From Thioclava marina (GTDB lineage Bacteria > Pseudomonadota > Alphaproteobacteria > Rhodobacterales > Rhodobacteraceae), in contig NZ_MPZS01000003.1 in NCBI RefSeq assembly GCF_002020135.1, positions 496,001-560,000 on the forward strand: a DNA stretch of 64,000 bases, read 5' to 3'. The notes beneath the pieces are model-generated. The model was not told the origin of the DNA, did no database searches, and was given only the letters and a program-made list of their open reading frames with translations. The translations under genes were made by a program, and so were the position numbers. Below, in pieces: positions 56,092 to 64,000 of this stretch. Positions within the stretch are counted from its first letter, which is position 1. The number at the start of each line of letters is the position of its first letter.

Positions 56092-58656
56092 GTGATCCGT
56101 TTCATTCTCGGTTCGATCGGCGGCGTTTTCTCCTGGGTCGTCACAGGCCTGTTCTTTGCCGCGCTCACGATCGGGGCGATCTTCTGGATCTATTCGCGCG
56201 ACCTGCCGAGCTATGACCAGCTCGCGCAGTATCGTCCCAAGACGATCTCGCGGATCTATAATGGCGATGGCCGCCTGATCGACGAGTTCGCCGACCAGCG
56301 CCGCCTCTTCGTTCCGATCCGCGACATGCCGGATCTGGTGAAGGGTGCGTTCATCTCGGCCGAGGACAAGAATTTCTACTACCACCCGGGGTTTGACCCG
56401 CGCGGCATCATCGCGGCGATGGTGACGGCGATGAAATCGGGCGGGCGTGACGTGCGCGGCGCCTCGACCATCACCCAGCAGGTGACGAAGAACCTTCTGC
56501 TTTCGTCGGACCGCTCGGTCGAACGCAAGATCAAGGAGCTGATCCTGTCCTCGCGCATCGAACATGTGCTGAGCAAGGATCGCATCCTCGAGCTCTATCT
56601 CAACGAGATCTATCTGGGGCAGAACTCCTATGGCGTGGCCGCCGCCGCGCAGACCTATTTCAACAAGACCCTCTCGGAGCTGAGCGTCGGCGAAGCCGCT
56701 TACCTCGCGGCGCTGCCGAAGAAGCCCGCCGATCTGCACCCGGTGCGCGATTACGAGACCGCCGTCCTGCGCCGCAACTACGTGCTGCGCCGGATGTTCG
56801 AGGATGGGCGCATCGACAAGGCCACGATGGAGGCCGAGCAGCAAAAGCCGCTGAAGAGCGTGCAGAACGGCGATTATGCGCCCTTCCGCGCGCAGATGCC
56901 CCCGCGCGATTACTTCACCGACGAGATCCGCCGTCAGCTGTCGAAAAGCTTCGGCGAGGAAGAGTTCTTCGGCGGCGGCCTTACGATCCGCGCGACCGTG
57001 AACCCCGACCTTCAGGCGCAGGCCGCCAAGGCGCTTCAGAACGCGCTCGAGAAATACGATCGCGAGCTGGGGATCTGGCGCGGCACCGGGGTGAAGATCC
57101 CCGAGGACAAGCTGGGCAAGGAAGCCGACTGGCGCGCCGCCCTTGCGGATGTGCCCACCGACAAGGCGCCGCGCGATATCGTCGGCTGGCATCCGGCGGT
57201 GGTGCTGGGCTTCGAGGGCGGCTCGGCCCGGATCGGCATTGAAGGCATCGAGGAAGACAATGACGGCCACTGGATCCCGCCCGAGGATGTGACCTGGGCG
57301 CGCAAGCAGCTCAAGGACGGCAAGCTCGCGGGCCGCGCCAAGACCGCGCAGGATCTGCTCGAGATCGGCGATGTGGTCGAGGTGCGCGCGATGACGAAGG
57401 ACGCCGACGGCTCCTTCATCCGCTGGACCCTGCGCCAGGTGCCCAAGGTCGAGGGCGCCTTCATGGCGATGGACGTCAATACCGGACGTGTTCTCGCGAT
57501 GCAGGGCGGTTTCTCCTACCAGTCCTCGGTCTTCAACCGCGCGACCCAGGCGATGCGCCAGCCCGGCTCGAATTTCAAACCCTTCGTCTATGCCGCGGCG
57601 CTGGATTCGGGCTTCTCGCCTGAGACGATCGTGATCGACGCGCCGATCGAGGTGAACACGCCGCAAGGCCTGTGGCGCCCGAAGAACGCGTCCAACAAGT
57701 ATTACGGGCCGACGCCGATGCGCACGGGTCTGGAGCATTCGCGCAACCTGATGACGATCCGTATCGCGCAGGAAATCGGCATGGATACGGTCGCGGCCTA
57801 TGCCGAGAAATTCGGCGTCTATGACCATATGCGCCGCTTCCTCGCCAATGCGCTCGGTGCGCAGGAAACGACAATGTTCCGCCTGATTTCGGCCTATGCG
57901 ATGTTCGCCAATGGCGGCGAGCGGGTGGAGCCGACACTGGTCGACCGCGTGCAGGACCGCTACGGCCGCACGATCTACCGCCACGACCAGCGGAGCTGTG
58001 ACAACTGTTCGGACCCGAACCTTCCCGAGGGGCAGGGGCCGCAGATCACCTCGAACCGCGAGCAGATCATCGACCCGATCACCGCCTATCAGATGATCTC
58101 GCTGATGGAAGGCGTGGTGAAGCGCGGCTCGGGCTACGGCGTGAAACTCCCCGTCCCGGTCGCGGGCAAGACCGGGACCACGAACGACGCCAAGGACGTG
58201 TGGTTCACCGGCTTCACCAGCAATATCGTGGCCTCGTGCTACATGGGCTATGACAATCCGCGCTCGCTGGGTCGGCATGCCTATGGCGGCACGCTTTGCG
58301 TCCCGGTTTTCAACGAGTTCATGAAAGAGGCGATCAAGGATTTCGGTGGCTCGAAATTCAAGGTGCCGCCGGGTGGCAACTGGGTGAAATTCAACCGCTT
58401 CACCGGCGAGCGTCTTCCCGACAGCGCGACGGGCGATTTCGTGCAGGCCGAATATCTGCGCCCGGGTCAGGACATGACGGGCCTCGGCGCGCTGATCGTC
58501 GATGGTGGTTTCGCGATGGGCGCGAACCTGCCGCTCTTTGCCCGGGGTGAGACCGACGATCGCGGCTCGACCACGGTCACGACGTCGACCGGCCAACAGA
58601 AAGTGATCCCGAAGAAGGCCGATTTCGGCACGCTTTCGGCTGGCGGGCTTTACTGA
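56092..58656 (+). CDS. mrcA: Penicillin-binding protein 1A, bifunctional transglycosylase/transpeptidase
   Basis: An 854-residue inner-membrane enzyme that polymerises and cross-links peptidoglycan. A membrane anchor lies at about 10-32. The GT51 domain shows FISAEDKNFYYHPGFD, GASTITQQVTKNLLL and ELYLNEIYLGQNSYG. The transpeptidase domain has SxxK in QPGSNFKPFVYA, SxN in EHSRNLMTI and KTGTT near 692. An OB-like insert lies between (about 330-450). The start is taken as GTG at 56092 with AAAGGTGG upstream, downstream of a good promoter. Length is typical for PBP1A. Confidence 0.95.
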   Translation: MIRFILGSIGGVFSWVVTGLFFAALTIGAIFWIYSRDLPSYDQLAQYRPKTISRIYNGDGRLIDEFADQRRLFVPIRDMPDLVKGAFISAEDKNFYYHPGFDPRGIIAAMVTAMKSGGRDVRGASTITQQVTKNLLLSSDRSVERKIKELILSSRIEHVLSKDRILELYLNEIYLGQNSYGVAAAAQTYFNKTLSELSVGEAAYLAALPKKPADLHPVRDYETAVLRRNYVLRRMFEDGRIDKATMEAEQQKPLKSVQNGDYAPFRAQMPPRDYFTDEIRRQLSKSFGEEEFFGGGLTIRATVNPDLQAQAAKALQNALEKYDRELGIWRGTGVKIPEDKLGKEADWRAALADVPTDKAPRDIVGWHPAVVLGFEGGSARIGIEGIEEDNDGHWIPPEDVTWARKQLKDGKLAGRAKTAQDLLEIGDVVEVRAMTKDADGSFIRWTLRQVPKVEGAFMAMDVNTGRVLAMQGGFSYQSSVFNRATQAMRQPGSNFKPFVYAAALDSGFSPETIVIDAPIEVNTPQGLWRPKNASNKYYGPTPMRTGLEHSRNLMTIRIAQEIGMDTVAAYAEKFGVYDHMRRFLANALGAQETTMFRLISAYAMFANGGERVEPTLVDRVQDRYGRTIYRHDQRSCDNCSDPNLPEGQGPQITSNREQIIDPITAYQMISLMEGVVKRGSGYGVKLPVPVAGKTGTTNDAKDVWFTGFTSNIVASCYMGYDNPRSLGRHAYGGTLCVPVFNEFMKEAIKDFGGSKFKVPPGGNWVKFNRFTGERLPDSATGDFVQAEYLRPGQDMTGLGALIVDGGFAMGANLPLFARGETDDRGSTTVTTSTGQQKVIPKKADFGTLSAGGLY

Positions 58657-58691
58657 CCGCCGCCGCGCGGGGGCCGGCAAGGCATTGCGAA

Positions 58692-58718
58692 GGGGCGCCG
58701 GAAGGGCGCCCCTTTTTT
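58692..58718 (+). terminator. Terminator after mrcA
   Basis: GGGGCGCC and GGCGCCCC form an 8-bp stem followed by TTTTTT, 35 bp after the mrcA stop. Confidence 0.93.
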
Positions 58719-58933
58719 GATCGTGCTCGTGCGGGTCAGACAGGTCAACGGCCCGATGGGTGTTCGGACGGGCAACATGCGCCGCTGCGCCCGCGAGTTC
58801 GGCACGCGAGCCAGATCCTGACCGACGTGTTCTTCCCCTTGCGCCTTCAATGCCAGGGCGAGTGATCGCAACCCGCCCGAACCGATGCCCGGTGGTGCAG
58901 CCCATAAGGCCAACGGAGGGTGCGCAAGACCCG

Positions 58934-59054
58934 GCCCCGCGAGGGGCGTTGCCCCTCTGGCCTTCGGCCATTCACCCCAAGATATTTGGATCAAGAAGAA
59001 GGGCCCTTCCGGCCCGCTCTTCGCGTTGGCGAAAATATCCCCGCCGGAGGCTCC
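58934..59054. repeat. Copy 2 of the dispersed intergenic repeat
   Basis: The left arm GATATTTGGATCAAGAAGAA (58981-59000) and right arm GCGAAAATATCC (59030-59041) are imperfect inverted relatives, flanked by GC-rich hairpins (GAGGGGC/GCCCCTC) and by CCGCCGGAGGC. It fills the gap between mrcA and the convergent penicillin acylase gene. The remaining 150 bp of the gap, 58719-58933, hold no supported gene. Confidence 0.7.
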
Positions 59055-59070
59055 CCAACCTGACGGGCGC

Positions 59071-61551
59071 TCAGCGGCCGGGCGTCGGCTCCGTCGGCAC
59101 AAGATGCGTGATGCCAGTCGCGGCCGCCCGGGCGAGCGCGGGATCGAGCGACATCGGGATATATTCGCCCGAGCGCCAGAGCTCCGACAGGTCGTCGTAG
59201 TGGCGGCTCAAGGGATGGCCCGATTGCCCGGTCGAGATGATGAAAACCGAGCTGTCCGGGTCGGCGAAATCAAGCACTTCACGATAGCCAGCAGCGTGGA
59301 CATTGGCGTAGCTGTCAGGGCCCTCGCCGCCGCGCGTGCGCCCGCGCATCAAGGTGAAATCACCGCCAGAGGTCGACTGCCGGATATTCACGAACCATTT
59401 CAGCCCCGGAACCTTGCCGAGTACCGGATTGTCCTGTTCGGCCATATGCGCATCGCCCCAGCGCCAGCTCTCGAGATTGGGGCCATATTTCTTCGACAGA
59501 TCCAGAAGGGCCGCGTCGAGGGACTGGCGCGCGATATCGGTGCAGGTCTCTTTTGGTGCGGATTGGATGACGTCACACCAATGGCTGGCCCCCTGCGTGT
59601 CACGGAAGACTCGTTCGATGAAGACCGGCTCGAGATGGTCGAATTTCTTCGCCAGCGGCCCCAGTTCGTCGCGGATCAGCCGGTTTTGCAGCTCGCGCAT
59701 CCAGGCGGCGTAGATCAGCGGCTCGGGCAGGTGTTCGCTCATCTCCCCGTCCCAGCTCGCGAGCATCTCCAAGGCGCGCTGGCGCATCCGTTCGGGCGTG
59801 CCCTCGGGGGCGGGATCACCGGTGAACCACAGGTTCGCGCCCACGAGCGGCAGCAACCCGCGCGCGGCGGGCGAAACCGTATCCAGCTGCGCCGAGATGA
59901 AGCTGTCGCGCGAATGCACTTCGCGCTCGCCCATGAGCTTGCTCAGCCGCTGGATGCGCTGCGTATCCCCCCAGTTGAAGGAGACGTTATAGGGGAAGGG
60001 CCGGTCCACCGTCTTGTTGTTGGTGTTGACCACGATCCCGCCCTTGGGGTCGATGAATTGCGGATTGTCCTTGAAGGGCAGGTAGCCCTTCCAGTGGTTC
60101 TCGGGTTTCCAGCCGGCATTGGGCATTCGGCCTTGCGTGTCATTGGCCGGATCGCGCAGCGGGATCTTTCCGGCGGTGACCAGCGCCACCCCGTTCTGAT
60201 CGGCGAGCGTGATATTCTGCGCGGGCACGACGACCTGCTCGGCCGCCTTGAGTGCCTCGGGGATCGACTGGGCGCGCATCAGCTCCATCGCACCGGTCAG
60301 CGTCGTGTCATGGGGCTCAAACGCGGTCCAGCTGAGCGACACCACCGAATTGGGCGGGGTGACCGTGGCGAGGTCGAAATGGCTGCCGGGAAGGACGGGG
60401 CCGTTGTCGGTCCAGCGCAGGGTCAGCGTGACGGGGGTGGCATCCTTGACGTTGACGATCACGCGCCTGGTGCGGAAGGATTTCCAGCCATCGGCCGTGC
60501 GGTATTTCGTCGGATCGTCGGGGTCGAGCTCTTCGATATGCAGATCCTGGTCGTCCACGTAAGCGGTGGTCAGCCCCCAGCCGAGATCCTTGTTGCGCCC
60601 CGAGAGAACCAGCGGCATCCCCGGAATGGTGCCGCCGATCACGCCACCCGATTGCAGCTGAAGCCGCGCGAGATACCAGATCGAAGGGGCAGTCAGGCCC
60701 AGATGCGGGTCATTGGCCAGGAGCGAGCCGCCCGCGGCCGAGCGGTCGGGTGCGGCCGCCCAGGCATTCGAGGCACCCGCCATGCCGCGCCCGGGGAAAG
60801 GCGACAAAAGTCCCTCGGGAGCGGTGCTCGCAGTCTGGATCCCGCGGGGCATCTCGGGAAAGAGGCTCGCATAGGCGGGAAGGGCGGCCACCGCCTGCTG
60901 CGGATCGTCGGGCATCACGTCGCGCACCAGATCGGGCCCGGCCAGCGAGACACGCGCGCGCAGCACCTCGTCCTGAAGCTGGCTCGAGAGCTGCACGGCC
61001 ATCAGCTTCATGATCGCGATGGAATCGGCGGGCGTCCAATAGGCGATCTTGTTGTCGAAGAGGAAGAACTCCGGCGCGCCGCGCCCCATCGCGCCCTGAT
61101 TGACGATCTCGATCCACTGGTTGACCCCGCGCGCATAGGCCTCGAGCGCCTTGCGGGTGTAATCGTCCTGTGCCGAGACCGAGGACAGCGCCGCATCATA
61201 GAGACCCAGCCGCCGCATCAGCTCGTCGGTCTTGAGCGTCTCGGCTCCGAAGACCTCCGAGAGCCGCCCCTGCACCGTGCGCCGCAGTAGCGTCATCTGC
61301 CAGAGCCGGTCCTGCGCATGAGCAAGCCCCAGCGCAAAATAGACATCCGGGTCGTCCTTGCCGAAGATATGCGGCACATCCTCGGTCGAGCGTACGATCT
61401 CGACCGGCGCGCTCAGCCCCGTCACCTCATAGGTGGCGCTGTAATCAGGCAGCGAGCGCGAGGCGAAATAGTAAACGAGACCGCCCAGCACGACGACACA
61501 TGCGATCACGGCGATGAGGAGCCGCACGCCCCAGCGAAAGACCTTGTACAT
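59071..61551 (-). CDS. Penicillin acylase family protein (Ntn hydrolase)
   Basis: An 826-residue N-terminal nucleophile hydrolase. A membrane or signal segment lies at about 8-28. The alpha-subunit part includes VEIVRSTEDVPHIFGKDDPD and LGLAHAQDRLWQM. The beta-subunit nucleophile Ser follows the self-cleavage site in GMAGASNAWAAAP. Members deacylate penicillins, N-acyl homoserine lactones or other acyl amides; substrate cannot be told here. The ATG at 61551 has AGAGGAAC upstream; the frame to 61632 adds an unlikely Arg/Gly-rich N-terminus. Confidence 0.9.
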   Translation of the reverse strand: MYKVFRWGVRLLIAVIACVVVLGGLVYYFASRSLPDYSATYEVTGLSAPVEIVRSTEDVPHIFGKDDPDVYFALGLAHAQDRLWQMTLLRRTVQGRLSEVFGAETLKTDELMRRLGLYDAALSSVSAQDDYTRKALEAYARGVNQWIEIVNQGAMGRGAPEFFLFDNKIAYWTPADSIAIMKLMAVQLSSQLQDEVLRARVSLAGPDLVRDVMPDDPQQAVAALPAYASLFPEMPRGIQTASTAPEGLLSPFPGRGMAGASNAWAAAPDRSAAGGSLLANDPHLGLTAPSIWYLARLQLQSGGVIGGTIPGMPLVLSGRNKDLGWGLTTAYVDDQDLHIEELDPDDPTKYRTADGWKSFRTRRVIVNVKDATPVTLTLRWTDNGPVLPGSHFDLATVTPPNSVVSLSWTAFEPHDTTLTGAMELMRAQSIPEALKAAEQVVVPAQNITLADQNGVALVTAGKIPLRDPANDTQGRMPNAGWKPENHWKGYLPFKDNPQFIDPKGGIVVNTNNKTVDRPFPYNVSFNWGDTQRIQRLSKLMGEREVHSRDSFISAQLDTVSPAARGLLPLVGANLWFTGDPAPEGTPERMRQRALEMLASWDGEMSEHLPEPLIYAAWMRELQNRLIRDELGPLAKKFDHLEPVFIERVFRDTQGASHWCDVIQSAPKETCTDIARQSLDAALLDLSKKYGPNLESWRWGDAHMAEQDNPVLGKVPGLKWFVNIRQSTSGGDFTLMRGRTRGGEGPDSYANVHAAGYREVLDFADPDSSVFIISTGQSGHPLSRHYDDLSELWRSGEYIPMSLDPALARAAATGITHLVPTEPTPGR

Positions 61552-61688
61552 CCGGTTCCTCTGACCTCGTTCGTCCCGGCCTCTGGTTGACGTGCCCGGT
61601 TGGGGCGTTACTAGTTGAGCGCGACACCACAATCAACGCGCCTGCGCCATTGGACGCGGGGTTTCGCGATCACGCAAGGGAGAGGTCT

Positions 61689-62561
61689 ATGGCAAAAGTT
61701 GCATTTCTGGGGCTCGGAGTCATGGGCTATCCGATGGCGGGGCATCTGAAGGCTGCGGGGCACGAGGTGACGGTCTACAACCGGACCGCCGCGAAGGCCG
61801 AGGCATGGGTGGCTGAACATGGCGGGGCAGCGGCCGCAACCCCGCGTGAGGCAGCCCAAGGCGCCGATTTCGTGATGTCTTGCGTCGGCAATGACGATGA
61901 CCTGCGCGAGGTCTGCCTCGGCAAGGACGGGGCGTTCAAGGGGATGAAGACCGGCTCGGTCTTCGTCGATCACACGACGGTTTCGGCGGCGGTGACGCGC
62001 GAGCTTTCGGGCGAGGCTGCGGGGCATGGCGTGGCCTTCATCGACGCGCCGATTTCGGGCGGTCAGGCAGGCGCCGAGAACGGCCAGCTCTCTGTCATGT
62101 GCGGGGGCGACGAGGCCGCTTACGCCAAGGCCGAGCCGGTGATCGCGGCCTATGCCAAGATCTGTCGCCGCCTGGGCGAAAGCGGCGCGGGCCAGGTGAC
62201 CAAGATGTGCAACCAGATCGCGATCGCGGGTCTTGTGCAGGGGCTGGCCGAAAGCCTGAACTTCGCGGAGAAGGCCGGTCTCGACATTCCCGCGGTCGTC
62301 GAGGTGATCAGCCAAGGCGCGGCAGGTTCGTGGCAGATGGCGAACCGCTACGAGACCATGGCGAAGAACGAATTCGAATTCGGCTTCGCGGTGGACTGGA
62401 TGCGCAAGGATCTCGCGATCTGCCTGAAAACGGGCGACGAGATCGGTGCTTCGCTGCCTGTGACCGCACTGGTCGACCAGTTCTACAAGGATGTTCAGGC
62501 GATGGGCGGCCAGCGTTGGGACACGTCCTCGCTGATCGCGCGGCTGCGCAAGCTGGGCTGA
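61689..62561 (+). CDS. 3-hydroxyisobutyrate dehydrogenase-family NAD(P)-dependent oxidoreductase
   Basis: A 290-residue beta-hydroxyacid dehydrogenase. The Rossmann motif is GLGVMGYPMAGHL, the substrate-binding block DAPISGGQAGAENG, and the catalytic Lys lies in VTKMCNQIAIAG. The family includes 3-hydroxyisobutyrate, tartronate semialdehyde and glyoxylate/succinic semialdehyde reductases. AAGGGAGAGG precedes the ATG. It is divergent from the penicillin acylase gene. Which substrate applies is not decided. Confidence 0.9.
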   Translation: MAKVAFLGLGVMGYPMAGHLKAAGHEVTVYNRTAAKAEAWVAEHGGAAAATPREAAQGADFVMSCVGNDDDLREVCLGKDGAFKGMKTGSVFVDHTTVSAAVTRELSGEAAGHGVAFIDAPISGGQAGAENGQLSVMCGGDEAAYAKAEPVIAAYAKICRRLGESGAGQVTKMCNQIAIAGLVQGLAESLNFAEKAGLDIPAVVEVISQGAAGSWQMANRYETMAKNEFEFGFAVDWMRKDLAICLKTGDEIGASLPVTALVDQFYKDVQAMGGQRWDTSSLIARLRKLG

Positions 62562-62608
62562 GGGCAAGGCGCGCGGCCGCCCCGTTGCCGGGGCGACATC
62601 TTTATCAA

Positions 62609-62755
62609 AGGCGGGGGCGCTGCCCCCGTCGCCCAGGGGCGACTCCCCCGAGATATTTCGATCAAGAAGAAGATCAGGGACGGATGCTCTTCGAGTTGGC
62701 CAAAATATCCCGGGGGTGAGGCGCGGAACGCGCCGAGGGGGCAGCGCCCCCTTTT
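62609..62755. repeat. Copy 3 of the dispersed intergenic repeat
   Basis: GATATTTCGATCAAGAAGAA (62651-62670) and CAAAATATCCC (62700-62710) form the two arms, set inside outer hairpins GGGGGCGCTGCCCCC and GGGGGCAGCGCCCCC. A T-run follows the right hairpin. It occupies the gap between convergent genes, suggesting a terminator-like use. Confidence 0.72.
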
Positions 62756-62809
62756 TGCGCCCCGCATCGTTTGCCGAGCAGGGTGGACGCAAGCCCTGAG
62801 GTCGCCACA

Positions 62810-62838
62810 AAAGCAAAGGGCCCCACGCGGGGCCCTTC
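62810..62838 (-). terminator. Terminator of ssb
   Basis: On the minus strand AAGGGCCCC and GGGGCCCTT pair perfectly around a 4-nt loop and lead into TTTGCTTTTG, 5 bp after the ssb stop. Confidence 0.88.
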
Positions 62839-62842
62839 GTCA

Positions 62843-63361
62843 TCAGAACGGGATCTCGTCGTCGAAATCGGGACGACCGCCGCCGCCGCCGCTCGAGCCG
62901 CCCGAGGAGGGGCCGCCATAGCCGCCGCCCTCGTCATAGCCGCCCGAGGACGGCCCGCCGTAGCCGCCGCCCGAGCCGCCACCGTAACCACCGCCTGAGC
63001 CACCGCCTTCGCGGCTGTCGAGCAGCGTCAGCTCGCCGCGATAGGGGCGCAGCACGACTTCGGTCGAATAGCGGTCCTGACCGGATTGATCCTGCCATTT
63101 GCGGGTTTCGAGCTGGCCCTCGATATAGACCTTCGAGCCCTTGCGCAGGTATTGCTCGGCGATCTTGGCGAGCGGCTCGGAGAAGATCGCGACCGAATGC
63201 CATTCGGTGCGCTCCTTGCGCTCGCCGGTGTTGCGGTCGCGCCAGTTCTCGGAGGTGGCGATGCGCAGGTTGCACACCTTGCCGCCGTTCGAGAAGGTCC
63301 GCACTTCCGGGTCGCGCCCCAGATTGCCGACCAGGATGACCTTATTGACGCTGCCTGCCAT
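62843..63361 (-). CDS. ssb: Single-stranded DNA-binding protein
   Basis: A 172-residue SSB. The OB fold occupies about residues 1-112 ([36 protein letters not shown]). A Gly/Ser/Tyr-rich linker of about 50 residues follows, with repeated [11 protein letters not shown] units. The acidic tip DFDDEIPF recruits replication and repair partners. It is a single gene with its own terminator. Confidence 0.96.
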   Translation of the reverse strand: MAGSVNKVILVGNLGRDPEVRTFSNGGKVCNLRIATSENWRDRNTGERKERTEWHSVAIFSEPLAKIAEQYLRKGSKVYIEGQLETRKWQDQSGQDRYSTEVVLRPYRGELTLLDSREGGGSGGGYGGGSGGGYGGPSSGGYDEGGGYGGPSSGGSSGGGGGRPDFDDEIPF

Positions 63362-63619
63362 GCGTTCCTCCGCCTGCGATTCTCAAATTGACCCTCAAGG
63401 GTATAGAGCAGCCTTCCGGCAGCGCCTAGGGGCTGCGCCTCGCTCAACCGTGACGGAAACCGGCAAGAACCCGCGTGCATCTTTGGTTTGAGAGGCCGAT
63501 TTCGCGGCGCTCTGCAACCTCGCTCCGATGGCGGGGGGCGGATTGGCGGTGCAGATCGTTGCACACCGGTTCGGGATGATCCCGGCCGGCCCATCACCCA
63601 AGACATGAGGATTGAGCCC

Positions 63620-63877
63620 ATGAAGAAACTGACCCTGATCGCTGCCGCTGCCCTGATCGCCGGCACCTCCGCGCTGCCCGTTCTGGCCGAGCAGCCCGTC
63701 GCGCAGGACAAGGCCGACAAGCTCGGGGCCGAGCTGAAGGCGCAAGGCTACGAGGTGCGCCGGATGGAGATGGAAGACGGCTATATCGAGGTTTACGCGC
63801 TCAAGGATGGCAAGCGCATGGAGCTGTATTTCGACTCCAACCTCAAGCAGGTGACTCGCAAAGGTGACAACGGCTGA
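63620..63877 (+). CDS. PepSY-domain periplasmic protein
   Basis: An 85-residue protein with a signal peptide (about 1-23, MKKLTLIAAAALIAGTSALP). A single PepSY domain follows (KLGAELKAQGYEVRRMEMED, then YEVYALKDGKRMELYFD-like strands). The ATG at 63620 begins a clean signal sequence with GAGG upstream; an ATG at 63605 is also in frame. PepSY proteins often accompany two-component or cytochrome genes. The next gene starts 87 bp later in the same direction and may be its partner. Confidence 0.85.
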   Translation: MKKLTLIAAAALIAGTSALPVLAEQPVAQDKADKLGAELKAQGYEVRRMEMEDGYIEVYALKDGKRMELYFDSNLKQVTRKGDNG

Positions 63878-63964
63878 TCGCCGGTCCCTACCTGCCGCGG
63901 GCCGGGGCATTCCCGGCCCGCAAGCTGCCCTCGCTGATACCGAACCAGAAGAAGGAGCCTGCGC

Positions 63965-64000
63965 ATGGCCATCGAAGACGCCAGTTTCACCGATTTTTCC
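63965..64000 (+). CDS. Start of an unidentified gene (3' end outside window)
   Basis: An ATG at 63965 preceded by AGAAGGAGC opens a frame MAIEDASFTDFS that runs to the window edge. Twelve codons are too few for a family call. Confidence 0.5.
   Translation, partial: MAIEDASFTDFS

Overview
The window is high-GC DNA with dense, often stop-start overlapping operons and strong GGAG-type ribosome binding sites. Gene content points to an alphaproteobacterium of the Rhodobacterales (Rhodobacter/Thioclava/Roseobacter-like): a PcaQ-controlled protocatechuate operon, a TRAP transporter, RTX proteins with type I secretion, an Omp25-like porin, a glycine-rich Ssb and the typical intergenic 'GATATTTGGATCAAGAAGAA' repeats. 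The species cannot be named from sequence alone.

Layout. (1) 1-11794, minus strand: a type I secretion locus. A 2269-residue RTX haem peroxidase is followed by a terminator-like hairpin, the ABC exporter, a membrane-anchored RTX protein and an HlyD adaptor that runs off the left edge. Next to it, divergent, lies a NarL-type sensor kinase and response regulator pair (12046-14401). (2) 14494-24246: aromatic catabolism. pcaQ is divergent from pcaD-pcaC-pcaH-pcaG-BKACE-pcaB-pobA, then a dctPQM TRAP transporter. 4-hydroxybenzoate would be imported, hydroxylated to protocatechuate and ring-cleaved to 3-oxoadipate. A beta-keto acid cleavage enzyme sits where pcaIJ/pcaF would be expected.

(3) 24344-34881: accretion of small integrative elements at the 3' end of tRNA-Asn(GTT). 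The intact element (about 9.3 kb, 25587-34852) has 46-bp direct repeats, a tyrosine integrase, a complete EcoRV-like restriction-modification pair, an AlpA-like HTH protein, a primase-helicase, a cluster of small palindromes, and a run of small overlapping genes ending in a zinc-ribbon protein and a conserved non-coding block with terminator. To its left is the remnant of a sister element: the same zinc-ribbon 3' end and non-coding block, a frameshifted DUF4145 gene, and its own att copy. The size and content resemble a phage satellite or small integrative element with defence cargo at its ends. It has no capsid, portal or tail gene. This is the most interesting part of the window.

(4) 34953-64000: mostly chromosomal housekeeping. 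MBL hydrolase, orphan EnvZ-like kinase, lon, an HU-like protein, tRNA-Val(CAC), a GH128-like hydrolase, tRNA-Ser(CGA), an SDR, an outer membrane beta-barrel, the ppk2-tetR-TPM operon, a metA whose key Glu predicts acetyl-CoA use, a P-loop ATPase, an EamA transporter, FadL, an acyltransferase, DsbA, an aminotransferase, an AmiC-type amidase followed by mrcA (PBP1A), penicillin acylase, a 3-hydroxyisobutyrate dehydrogenase-like enzyme, ssb, a PepSY protein, and the first codons of a gene leaving the right edge.
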